The translations under genes were made by a program, and so were the position numbers. This document shows, piece by piece, positions 54,101 to 61,517 of a stretch of 64,000 bases of DNA. Position 1 is the first letter of the stretch, and each line of letters opens with the position of its first letter. Source of the stretch: Serratia fonticola (lineage in GTDB: Bacteria > Pseudomonadota > Gammaproteobacteria > Enterobacterales > Enterobacteriaceae); assembly GCF_001006005.1 (NCBI RefSeq), contig NZ_CP011254.1, positions 4,712,001-4,776,000 of the forward strand. Direction: 5' to 3'. The notes under the pieces are model-generated. The model did no database searches. It worked only from the letters and a program-made list of their open reading frames with translations, and was not told the origin of the DNA.

Positions 54101-54999
54101 AAATGCAGCTCAGCGCAGCTATAAGGGGACATCCACGAGCCGCTTAGCGGATCTGCGATATCTGTATTGAGGTAGTAACTGTGCTTTTGCGCATCGCTAT
54201 CCCAGTTTGATTCAACACAGATCCCTTGCGCCAGTAGCAGCACATCAATCGCGTACGGCAATCCCTTTCTGGCTACTAAAAAGTCGGTAATATCCGTCTT
54301 GTTATCGCCGTAATAACGGTTGCTACCGGCATTGCATGCCAGGGCAAACAACACCGCATCTGACTCAATGGTGCCGTCCATCTGTTGATCGGCCAACCGT
54401 TGCCAGCTTGCAACATAAGTCTGGCGCAACTCCGCAGACGAGGAGTCAAAGTCAGTCTGAAAATCGTCACTTTTATAGAGGTGGTTGCGAAGCTTGATCC
54501 AGCTCTGCTTATCGTTTAGCTCCGGTTTTTCGCCCGGATGGGCTCGGTTGGCCAATGCCTGAACGCTTAAATTCTTCGGTAAGGAAATCGGTTCACCATT
54601 GGCTAACCACGGTGGTGTTTCGCCAGCAGGTTTGGCGATGTCCGAAGAGATAACGGATTGCGAGAGTATGGTGGCAGCAGAGACCGGAGGCGCACTTTCT
54701 GCCGGGGTATCGCTTATTGGCTCTACGCGGGGTTTTTCAGCTGGTTCAACCTTCGGTTTTGGCGCTGTGGCGCCAATGGTGGCGTTTTCATCAACGGCAA
54801 TTTCAACGTAGCCTTTGCCGGTTTTTTCCTTCACCAGCTTGGTCATGGCAGCCGAGGCCTTGGCTTCGTTATCAAAACTCTTGGTCTGGCTTTGCCCTTG
54901 CGTACCAATCTTGCCCCAGCGCAGGTTTAAGTCACTGTCCGACTGCTCGATTTGCCAAAATTTGTTTGATTTATCATCTTTGAATTCGAAATGACGCAC
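51124..54999 (-). CDS. yehI: WGR and DUF4132 domain protein (YehI/MolR-like)
   Basis: A 1291-residue protein. The N-terminal WGR domain (about 1-75: RHFEFKDDKSNKFWQIEQ ... NLRWGKIGTQGQSQTK) is a module found in PARPs and bacterial proteins that bind nucleic acid. After a Pro/Glu-rich linker come helical repeats and the C-terminal DUF4132 domain (WKGAVVPTGRILGLANKGWRRG, GFSLSFDPCIIVGMVDEYPEQ). It is the first gene of the block that in E. coli is yehI-L-M-P-Q. The GTG at 54999 is chosen because GGGAG lies 6 bases upstream; the frame is open 7 codons earlier from TTG. Function is unproven. Confidence 0.85.
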   Translation of the reverse strand: MRHFEFKDDKSNKFWQIEQSDSDLNLRWGKIGTQGQSQTKSFDNEAKASAAMTKLVKEKTGKGYVEIAVDENATIGATAPKPKVEPAEKPRVEPISDTPAESAPPVSAATILSQSVISSDIAKPAGETPPWLANGEPISLPKNLSVQALANRAHPGEKPELNDKQSWIKLRNHLYKSDDFQTDFDSSSAELRQTYVASWQRLADQQMDGTIESDAVLFALACNAGSNRYYGDNKTDITDFLVARKGLPYAIDVLLLAQGICVESNWDSDAQKHSYYLNTDIADPLSGSWMSPYSCAELHFRKFLACADEAEWQICVDKLLAGLPQLHVSRQPLIALLLPERPDIANRLAGELLQQGDSDVTPWLQLVATDEAVLKSLGVMSRSTYRHAAFLNCEFSIATLIAERGVNAVPILAYQPEITLTGDALACIGTPAAITALAQVSGQGKAFLARFIDAAHRWPLASIPALAELLASNNKDSGMLSACLSNLLLANPEQVAQLLPWMSGAAQTQVQDLIARVSGPVELADEADLPLVLVSPPWLQKKKKREAAVLVLEPQVLAPVLNLTDEEKKRWLALNGWEEKRYQAAAKNMNTLANELGFQIYQSGNRKSQNETAAIAIRNRDTQGLIDAWKAQLEQTSWSNFSMRFTSLLPDEMALALWNSLSTHQCSGEEYMVAKFGEAALPGLINAVRSRPTELTNVWSHVGASELAPLIARAYLKLKTLRSEAQQWLCKYPQHSAIGLIPAALGKKGEAKDCATSALRMLATQGHEALIMQTGEAYGNPEVTDALRAMLDEDPLDRFPSKISKSPDFYQPAGWRRPLLKASKKALPDSALEHLGTMLRFPVSEGLYEGIHQVKQACDPDSLADFAWDMFSAWLFAAAPSKEGWAFMTLGLFGTDDTARKLTPFIRAWPGEAQHQRAVNGLEVLNQIGSDVALMLLNGIAQKVKFKGLQDRAREKIAAIAEARELTIEELEDRLAPDLGLDENGSLRLDFGERQFTVSFDETLKPFVRDMDGTRLKDLPKPKKTDNQELANEAVNIFKLLKKDARTVAAQQVVRLEIAMCQRRRWTPELFELFLVRHPLVRHLVQRLAWGVYLVDDDSTHGGKLVDCFRVAEDGSLTTAEDDEYTLPQGDNVRIGIPHALELPEHQAAGFGQLFADYELLQPFVQLGRDTYSLTEQERESRELLRWKGAVVPTGRILGLANKGWRRGDAQDGGAIMDFIKPIDRRLGFSLSFDPCIIVGMVDEYPEQTLETVVIDDGQYYWQRTEERKPFTIVDDIVISELIRDMEALRA

Positions 55000-55303
55000 C
55001 GTTGTCTCCCTGGGGATCAATTATCCATAAAATAACGCGTGGGATTAAGTTATCAGATATTTAGGCTATGAATAGAGGGGCCGCATGGAATTTGGGAAAA
55101 ACGCCATGCGGTCAGATGGATGACAAAGCGGCAATGCTGCAGAATTGGTAACAGGCGGACTATTCACCCCAAGCTAATTATTAACGGGCGCAGCATGCAG
55201 CGCCCCTACATACTGAGTAGGTTGACGTTTATCAGCAGTTCAAAGGCTCCCAATTTGGGACCACTTGATCAGTATGAGCACCCACTTTAGTGCTGGCAGA
55301 TGG
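55000..55303. other. Intergenic region upstream of yehI, with a repeat copy
   Basis: This 304-base gap lies between the yehI start and the end of the MocR-type gene, both on the minus strand. It contains the palindromic repeat copy 3 and, near 55021-55070, an AT-rich part that may hold the yehI promoter. Nothing else was recognised. Confidence 0.5.
55186..55209 (+). repeat. Palindromic intergenic repeat, copy 3
   Basis: Arms GGGCGC and GCGCCC flank AGCATGCA, followed by CCTAC. It is identical to copies 2 (inverted) and 4. It lies downstream of the yehI start region and upstream of the MocR gene end. Confidence 0.8.
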
Positions 55304-56641
55304 TTAAAGATAAGAGTGAAGTTGGATCACCCGGCTGACCACTTCTAATGCCTGTCGCAGGGTTGGCAGCGGCAGCGAACCCAACGCCAAACGCAGGGCA
55401 TGGGGTACATGAACCGAGGTAGCAAAAGGTTCTGCAGTAGAGAGCGAAATACGCTCTTTTAGCAGGGCTGCGGCGATGCGATCCGCCCTAACCTCCTCTG
55501 GCAAGGGTAACCACAGAAAATACGAATCAGGGTGGCCAATATAGTTCAGCTCGCTCAGTGCTTCACGAGCTATTGACTGACGTAACCGGGCATCTTGGCG
55601 TTTTTCGTCTTCAAGCCGCATAACGGTGCCGTCTTCGATCCACTCACACAGGATCGCGGTCATGATCGCCGGGGTATTCCAGGTGGTTGCCCTGATGGCT
55701 CGTTCCAATGCGGGGATCCATTTTTCCGGGGCAGCCACTATGCCAACACGCAACCCGGTCGCGACATTCTTGGAAAAACCGGAAATATATACCGTGTATT
55801 CAGGGGCGAGAGTTGCTAACGGCAGTGGCGGTTGCTCTGCCAGATAGGCGTACGCGGCATCCTCGATGATTAGCAGCCCATGTTCGCGAGCCAGCGCCAC
55901 CAACTGGTGCCTCTGTGGCTCGCTCATCACCCAGCCAAGCGGATTATGCAGCGTTGGCATGCAGTAAACGGCTCGCACCGGGCGGCGCTGGCATAGCCGT
56001 TCAAGTTCCGCCAAATCAGGGCCATCGCTCAACGCGGGAATGGCGACCAACTCAAGATGGTAGCTCTCGGCCAGGATTTTAAAACCCGGATAGGTCAAGG
56101 CATCAACCGCGACCACGTCGCCCGGTTGCAACAGCCCCATCACGGTGATGGCTAACCCTTGTTGAGCGCCATTTACCAGCAAAACGTTCTCTGCCGCCAG
56201 CTTTAAGCCACGGTGGTTCAGATGTCTGGCTACGACCGCCCGCTCGTGTGGCCGACCTGCATGGGGTTGATAGCGTAGCAATGCGTCCAGATCGCCGGAG
56301 GAAGCCAACTGACGTAAAGCAGCCCTCAGCAGTTCGCTTTGTGACGACAGCGTTGGGTAATTGAAGTTCAGATCGAGCATGTCCGTGGCGACGGCTTGCT
56401 GATCGATGCCCAAACCCGGCGGCAACGAAATCTCCCGGACAAAGGTCCCCCGGCCCGCTTCCCCGCTGACTAACCCCATCGCTTCAAGTTCCGCATACAC
56501 CCGTGAGGCAGTGACCAACGACATGCGTTCCTGGGCGGCAAGCTGGCGATGAGTGGGTAAACGTGTCCCTGGCGTAAGACGCCCTGCGCGAATATCAGCG
56601 GCAAAACTATCGACCAGCGATTTGTAACGGGCTCGTGCCAT
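55304..56641 (-). CDS. MocR/PdxR-type GntR regulator with aminotransferase domain
   Basis: A 445-residue fusion of a GntR-type winged helix (about 1-70: ARYKSLVDSFAADIRAGRLTPGTRLPTHRQLA) and a fold-type I PLP aminotransferase domain. The PLP-binding Lys is in YISGFSKNVATGLRVG, with PTLHNPLGWVMS and IIEDAAYAYL upstream. MocR proteins sense PLP-linked effectors and act on divergent genes. The ATG at 56641 aligns the start with related proteins; an upstream ATG at 56677 would put the protein start inside a palindrome (56656-56677) that looks like the operator. The likely target is the divergent EamA exporter. Confidence 0.87.
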   Translation of the reverse strand: MARARYKSLVDSFAADIRAGRLTPGTRLPTHRQLAAQERMSLVTASRVYAELEAMGLVSGEAGRGTFVREISLPPGLGIDQQAVATDMLDLNFNYPTLSSQSELLRAALRQLASSGDLDALLRYQPHAGRPHERAVVARHLNHRGLKLAAENVLLVNGAQQGLAITVMGLLQPGDVVAVDALTYPGFKILAESYHLELVAIPALSDGPDLAELERLCQRRPVRAVYCMPTLHNPLGWVMSEPQRHQLVALAREHGLLIIEDAAYAYLAEQPPLPLATLAPEYTVYISGFSKNVATGLRVGIVAAPEKWIPALERAIRATTWNTPAIMTAILCEWIEDGTVMRLEDEKRQDARLRQSIAREALSELNYIGHPDSYFLWLPLPEEVRADRIAAALLKERISLSTAEPFATSVHVPHALRLALGSLPLPTLRQALEVVSRVIQLHSYL

Positions 56642-56655
56642 AGCAACTTGTATCC

Positions 56656-56677
56656 ATGACAATTTTTTGATTGTCAT
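56656..56677. promoter_or_regulatory. Palindromic operator between MocR-type and EamA genes
   Basis: ATGACAAT (56656-56663) and ATTGTCAT (56670-56677) are perfect 8-bp arms with a 6-base spacer, in the short region between the two divergent genes. Position and symmetry fit binding by a dimeric GntR/MocR regulator. Confidence 0.6.
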
Positions 56678-56736
56678 GATTTTGCGGCATAACATGCCGA
56701 TCCACAATCCTCCAGCGTCGAAAATAAGGGTGTCCC

Positions 56737-57615
56737 ATGCAGGTGAAGATCGAGCAAAATAGCGCCAGCGGCTGGCTCAATGGCTTTTTGGGCATGGTGA
56801 TCTTCAGTGGTTCACTCCCCGCCACCAGAGTCGCCGTGCTCAGTTTTGATCCTCTATTTCTTACAGTCGCTCGTGCTTCTATCGCGGGTCTGTTCGCGTT
56901 CCTGCTGTTAGGGCTGTTTAAACAACAGCGGCCACGAGGCGATCAGGTATTCTCCCTGATGATCGTTGCATTAGGCGTGGTGGTGGGCTTCCCACTGTTG
57001 ACCGCGTTGGCGTTGCAGCATGTGACTTCGGCCCATTCCATCGTCTTTCTCGGCCTGCTGCCCTTGGCCACCGCGATATTTGGCGTGCTACGGGGTGGTG
57101 AGCGCCCTCGTCCCGCTTTCTGGTTCTTTTCCATTATCGGCAGCCTGTTGGTGATGAGTTTTGCGTTTGCTCAGGGAGTCTCCGCTTCGCTGACCGGGGA
57201 TTCCTTAATGCTGGCTGCGGTGGTGGTTTGCGGGTTGGGCTATGCCGAAGGGGCTAAACTGTCGCGTGAGCTGGGAGGCTGGCAGGTGATCTGTTGGGCT
57301 TTGCTGTTGGCATTACCCGTGATGCTGGCGACCTCACTGCTGCTGATACCCTCATCCTTGGAGGCTATTCCCCTGCCAGCCTGGATAAGTCTGGCCTACG
57401 TTTCGCTGTTCAGCATGCTGATCGGGTTTATCTTTTGGTACCGGGGCCTAGCCCAGGGCGGTATTGCCAGCGTCGGCCAACTGCAATTGCTGCAGCCCTT
57501 TTTTGGCCTGGCGCTGGCAGCAGGCTTACTGCATGAACCCGTCAGCCTGCTGATGTTGGCCACCACGTTGGGGATTATCCTCTGCGTGGCGGGATCGCGC
57601 CGATTCGCCGGTTAA
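56737..57615 (+). CDS. EamA/DMT-family transporter
   Basis: A 292-residue inner-membrane protein with ten hydrophobic segments and two EamA repeats (GFLGMVIFSGSLPATRVAVLSF in the first, LAYVSLFSMLIGFIFWYRGLAQGG in the second). DMT exporters release amino acids or metabolites. The divergent MocR-type regulator suggests an amino-acid- or vitamin-B6-related substrate; this is inference. Its stop codon overlaps the end of a convergent 30-codon gene by four bases. Confidence 0.87.
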   Translation: MQVKIEQNSASGWLNGFLGMVIFSGSLPATRVAVLSFDPLFLTVARASIAGLFAFLLLGLFKQQRPRGDQVFSLMIVALGVVVGFPLLTALALQHVTSAHSIVFLGLLPLATAIFGVLRGGERPRPAFWFFSIIGSLLVMSFAFAQGVSASLTGDSLMLAAVVVCGLGYAEGAKLSRELGGWQVICWALLLALPVMLATSLLLIPSSLEAIPLPAWISLAYVSLFSMLIGFIFWYRGLAQGGIASVGQLQLLQPFFGLALAAGLLHEPVSLLMLATTLGIILCVAGSRRFAG

Positions 57616-57704
57616 CTGACCCGCAAATAAGCAAACAGCAGGGCTAGCAGGATCACAACGACGATGGTGGCAATGGCCAGGCGATCGGCAAACAGACGGC
57701 GCAT
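57612..57704 (-). CDS. 30-residue single-helix membrane microprotein
   Basis: A 31-codon frame encodes MRRLFADRLAIATIV followed by a strongly hydrophobic run VVILLALLFAY and a short polar end LRVS. The N-terminus is positive, so the helix would insert with its start in the cytoplasm. The ribosome site is excellent: GGAG 7 bases before the ATG, itself only 11 bases after the stop of the flavocytochrome gene. It is thus probably the second gene of that operon and may be a small accessory subunit. It is too short for usual gene finders. Confidence 0.6.
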   Translation of the reverse strand: MRRLFADRLAIATIVVVILLALLFAYLRVS

Positions 57705-57715
57705 CGGCTCTCTCC

Positions 57716-59032
57716 TCAGGCAAAGTTATAACGCTCGCAATGGTAGCGCGACATCGGCACGTGCAATTCGGCCAACGTCTGCTCTATGACGTCCATCATG
57801 ACGTTCGGACCACAAATAAAGTACTCATGTTCGGCATAACCGGGTGGCAGATGGCGTTTAAACAGTTCCGCAGTGATAAAGCCCCGCTCACCAGGCCAGT
57901 CCTCTGGGGGCTGTGTCAACACATGGACAACTTTCAGGTTCACTCTTTGTTCCAAGGCGGCCAGTTCCTCACGAAAGGTGACCGACTCCCAGTCTTTGCT
58001 GCCATAAATCAGCATCAAAGGCTGGCGATCGCCACGATCGGCCAGCGTGCGGATCATGCTTATCATCGGCGTAATGCCCACACCGCCAGCAATCAGCACG
58101 CGCAGATCGGCCTGTTTGCCCAGCGTGAACGCGCCATAGGGGCCGTCAAGATAGACGCGTTGCCCAACCTGCAATGTAGCAATAGTGCTGGTGAAATCAC
58201 CCAGATTACGAATGGACATCTCGACCTGTCCATCCGCAACTTCGGCACTGGAGGAAAATGAGAACGGGTGACCCGTAAGGCTGAATGGGCTACCCCAGAC
58301 GGTCAGCCAACCAAACTGACCGGGTGAAAAGCGAAAGCCTGGATGCCCTTCTGGCTGCATCAGCAACGTGGTGGTGTCTCCCCGTTCTTGGCGGACTGCC
58401 GCAATCCGATAAGGCTTGCGTAGCATAAACAGGGGTTTGATGATCCGCACATACAGCAACAAGGCGAGCCAAAAAGCGATCAGCGCAATCCACAACCCAC
58501 GTTTCCAAGGATCATCCAGATAGAAACTCCAGCCAATCATATGCAGGATCCCTGCCCCGAGCGCGATCAGCGCCAGGATGATATGAGTAAGATGCCAGGT
58601 TTCGTAACGGATATTCAATTGCACGCGCCAAAGCGCGGTGACCACCAACGCAATCAGCGAATAGGTTGATAGCGCGGCAAAACGGGCGCGCCAAGGGGCT
58701 TCAATAAAGTTGAGTAATGCCAGCAGTTCGGGGCGGACGACAAACAAGATAATCGGGTGGGCAATCACCAGCCCTACGGCGATCAGCGAGATACGACGGT
58801 GAAAATGGTAGATAACATCTTCGCCCAATGGTTCGGTGACATAGCGGAAACGAGCGGTCAGACCGAACTGCAACCCCATGATTGCCAGCCCGGCATAACC
58901 TAAGGCAACTGAGAACTCGGTCCAGAAATCCCTCGCGGGCGGCATAGCACCCAGTAATAGAGCAAACAGCGGAGCAACAATGAAAAACAAATAAATCAGC
59001 AGCCAGCCAGCACTGCGCATTGTGTAATTCAT
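57716..59032 (-). CDS. Ferric-reductase-like transmembrane flavocytochrome
   Basis: A 438-residue protein. Residues about 1-210 form six helices of the ferric reductase/NOX-like heme domain, with histidines in YHFHRRISLIAVGLVIAHPI and ETWHLTHIILALIALGAGILHMI placed to ligate hemes. Residues about 215-438 form the ferredoxin-reductase module: FSPGQFGWLTVWG and HPFSFSSSAE (FAD), then LIAGGVGITPMISMIRTL (NAD(P)H) and EYFICGPNVMMDVIE. It would pass electrons from NAD(P)H across the membrane to Fe3+, oxygen or another acceptor; the acceptor is unknown. The microprotein follows on the same transcript. Confidence 0.88.
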   Translation of the reverse strand: MNYTMRSAGWLLIYLFFIVAPLFALLLGAMPPARDFWTEFSVALGYAGLAIMGLQFGLTARFRYVTEPLGEDVIYHFHRRISLIAVGLVIAHPIILFVVRPELLALLNFIEAPWRARFAALSTYSLIALVVTALWRVQLNIRYETWHLTHIILALIALGAGILHMIGWSFYLDDPWKRGLWIALIAFWLALLLYVRIIKPLFMLRKPYRIAAVRQERGDTTTLLMQPEGHPGFRFSPGQFGWLTVWGSPFSLTGHPFSFSSSAEVADGQVEMSIRNLGDFTSTIATLQVGQRVYLDGPYGAFTLGKQADLRVLIAGGVGITPMISMIRTLADRGDRQPLMLIYGSKDWESVTFREELAALEQRVNLKVVHVLTQPPEDWPGERGFITAELFKRHLPPGYAEHEYFICGPNVMMDVIEQTLAELHVPMSRYHCERYNFA

Positions 59033-59126
59033 GGCTATACCCCGTGCCGAACGCCTTGATCTCAGTATAATTCAGCATCAGCTATTTGCTGTCTTATGGC
59101 GAAAGGTTACCACCTCGCACCAGGGT

Positions 59127-59708
59127 TTAACTCCCCGTTTTCGCTTTCAGCGATTCACCGATGGCGTAGAACTGTCCACCGGCAACGTAGTGCAAACTGC
59201 GCAGCGCAGGTTCGGCTGAGTCAAAATGCCAGTGGCCATCTTTAAATACCCGCGTATCGGACCAGGCACCGGTCACTTCGCCAATAAACAGATCGTGGGC
59301 CTGCTGATTATGGGGCTCCGGGATCAGCCTACACGCCATCCAGGCGGAGCATCCGGCCACAAAAGGCAGTGGCCGATCGTCAAAACTAAACAACTCGACG
59401 CCACAGTTTGCCAGTTTGTCGGGTTCGGTATGCAGGCTGCGGTTACCGACCTCATAGGTCAGCTGTAGCTGAGCCGCAGTCGGTACCTGGATCACAAAGC
59501 ACCCACTCTGCTCGATCAGCTCACGGGTTTTGGTCATCTTATCCAGCACTACCGTCAGTTTCGGCGGCGAGAAGTCCAGCGCACAGGCCCAGGCGGCGGC
59601 CATCACGTCATTGACACCGTCATGACTGGCGGATACCAGCACCGTTGGGCCGTGATTAAGCAAGCGATAGGCTTTTTCCAAGGCCACGGTGGCAATAGGT
59701 TGGTTCAT
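59127..59708 (-). CDS. Flavin reductase-like FMN-binding protein
   Basis: A 193-residue split-barrel flavoprotein of the flavin reductase/FMN-binding family. Motifs: GPTVLVSASHDGVNDVMAAAWACALDF, KMTKTRELIEQSGCFVIQVP, and HDLFIGEVTGAW near the middle. Such enzymes reduce flavins or act as FMN-dependent oxidoreductases. The second of two adjacent ATGs has AGGGA 6 bases upstream. It lies 94 bases upstream of the flavocytochrome gene on the same strand; a shared redox role is possible. Confidence 0.85.
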   Translation of the reverse strand: MNQPIATVALEKAYRLLNHGPTVLVSASHDGVNDVMAAAWACALDFSPPKLTVVLDKMTKTRELIEQSGCFVIQVPTAAQLQLTYEVGNRSLHTEPDKLANCGVELFSFDDRPLPFVAGCSAWMACRLIPEPHNQQAHDLFIGEVTGAWSDTRVFKDGHWHFDSAEPALRSLHYVAGGQFYAIGESLKAKTGS

Positions 59709-59808
59709 CATTTATCCCTTAAAGTTAGGCTGGGCCAGATACATCATCGTAGCGCGGCCGCGAACCATTGTGAAAGAGATGTCGGTGGCAGCCGCATCTG
59801 TGACAACG

Positions 59809-61230
59809 TCACTCTTGTGTGGCTGGTTGCTCCCTGCGATAAAACTGACTCCACAGCGCCATCAACAACCCCAGCCCCGCTAAAACGGCGGCCACCAGAT
59901 AGGTCAGTTGTAAACCTGCCGCGCTCCCTAACCGTATATCGCTGGCTGCCGAGGCCAAAGCGAATATCCCCCCCATAGCGGAGGCCCCGATGATAAAACC
60001 AAGGTTGCGAGCCAGATTTAACAGACCAGAAGCCACCCCACGCCGCTCAATGCCAACCTGTTTGATCACCGCCGTGTTGTTGGCCGCCTGGAACAAGGCA
60101 TAGCCTGCGGTGATCAGGCATATCGGCAAGATATAGCCCAAAACGCCCTGCGTAGGTGACATCATCGATAAGGTTAATGCTCCCTGGCAAACTCCCAGTA
60201 ATCCCAGGCTAATCATCTGCGCTGCCCCGAAGCGGTCGACCAGATATCCCGATGGCACACCCGCCAATGCGGCAATCAGCGGCCCAGCGGACATTGCCAA
60301 GCCAACCTGCTGTGGCGCTAATCCTAGCCCATGAGCAAGATAGAACGGCCCTACTACGAAGGACGTCATGATCACCGTACTCACCAACATATTGGTTAGC
60401 AGGCCGCTGCTCAGGATTGGCTGACGCAATAGGGTAAGTTGGACCAGCGGGCTCGCCACTTTTCTCTCAACCCAGACGAACGCGCTGGCCGCAACGGCTG
60501 TTCCCAGCAGCAGCAGGCTATTGAGTGAGCCAAAATGACCTTGCCCCAACGTCATGGCCAGCGAAAATAGCGCCAGCGTCAAACCGAGTAAGGCCATTCC
60601 GACGAAATCAAAACTCCCCTGTTTCGTTACCTGCTGCGGATCGGTTTGCGGGAGATAGCGATAAACGCAAAACAGCGCGACGCCCCCCAGCGGCAGGTTG
60701 ATCAGGAAAATTGACTGCCAGCCAAACCCGGCAATCAAGACGCCACCCAGCGTAGGGCCAAGCGCGGTCCCCACTGCGGATAAGGTGCCGAGCAGCCCCA
60801 TCGCCCGTCCGACCTTATCCTTGCTGATGGTTTCGCCAACTAGCGCCAGAGTGATGGCCATCATCACTGCGCCCCCTAGCCCTTGCGCAGCACGGGCCGC
60901 AATCAGCCACCAGATGGTAGGAGCGACAGCACAACCCAGTGAGGCGAGCATAAACAGGCCGAGACCGGCCAGTAACAGCGTGCGACGGCTGATGATATCC
61001 CCCAACCGTCCGACGCCCACAATTAGCGTGGTGATTGCCAGCAGATAAGCGATCACCACCCATTGCACATCTTGAAACGAAGCGCCGAACACCTGCGCTA
61101 ATGTAGGTAGACTGACGTTGGTGATGCTGCTGCCCAGAGAGGAGAGCAGCGTTGGCAAGGCCAGGCTGATTAGCCCGCCACGCAGGGCCGATTGGGGTGT
61201 GGGCAAGACATTGGGTACGGAGGATTTCAT
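59809..61230 (-). CDS. MFS drug transporter, DHA2 (14-TM) type
   Basis: A 473-residue inner-membrane exporter with 14 helices of the EmrB/QacA group. It has LPTLLSSLGSSITNVSLPTLAQVF (helix 1 with the D1-like motif), the loop motif GRLGDIISRRTLLLAGLG and motif C LGTLSAVGTALGPTLGGVLI. It would expel toxic organic compounds by proton antiport. AGGAA lies 10 bases before the ATG. It is not obviously paired with a regulator in this window. Confidence 0.87.
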   Translation of the reverse strand: MKSSVPNVLPTPQSALRGGLISLALPTLLSSLGSSITNVSLPTLAQVFGASFQDVQWVVIAYLLAITTLIVGVGRLGDIISRRTLLLAGLGLFMLASLGCAVAPTIWWLIAARAAQGLGGAVMMAITLALVGETISKDKVGRAMGLLGTLSAVGTALGPTLGGVLIAGFGWQSIFLINLPLGGVALFCVYRYLPQTDPQQVTKQGSFDFVGMALLGLTLALFSLAMTLGQGHFGSLNSLLLLGTAVAASAFVWVERKVASPLVQLTLLRQPILSSGLLTNMLVSTVIMTSFVVGPFYLAHGLGLAPQQVGLAMSAGPLIAALAGVPSGYLVDRFGAAQMISLGLLGVCQGALTLSMMSPTQGVLGYILPICLITAGYALFQAANNTAVIKQVGIERRGVASGLLNLARNLGFIIGASAMGGIFALASAASDIRLGSAAGLQLTYLVAAVLAGLGLLMALWSQFYRREQPATQE

Positions 61231-61341
61231 GGTTGGCTGATTCCTGAATTAACTTGTCAGTCAGCGTATGGCAAACCATGACATGGCGGAAGACGCAGGG
61301 CATGCAGTTTATAAGTGCATCAAACGCCATATGTCAGAATC

Positions 61342-61365
61342 GGGCGCAGCATGCAGCGCCCCTAC
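61342..61365 (+). repeat. Palindromic intergenic repeat, copy 4
   Basis: Same unit as copy 3 (arms GGGCGC/GCGCCC around AGCATGCA, then CCTAC). Unlike the others it lies between divergent genes, so it cannot be serving only as a terminator. Confidence 0.8.
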
Positions 61366-61517
61366 GGTCGAATCTAGCAATACCTGTGAGCCTTCTCACA
61401 ACTCCGCGACAAAGCCGGGGGCGAGCAAAAAATAGGAACTGTATAAACAACCGCTGGCAAGCCACCCTTGGCGCTCTCGGTATACTCAAGGCGAATCAAC
61501 CTGAGTGAGTAAGTAAA

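Noticed and set aside
30033..61365. The four dispersed palindromic repeats considered as CRISPR-like
   Set aside because: They are kilobases apart with no regular spacing, no spacers and no cas genes.
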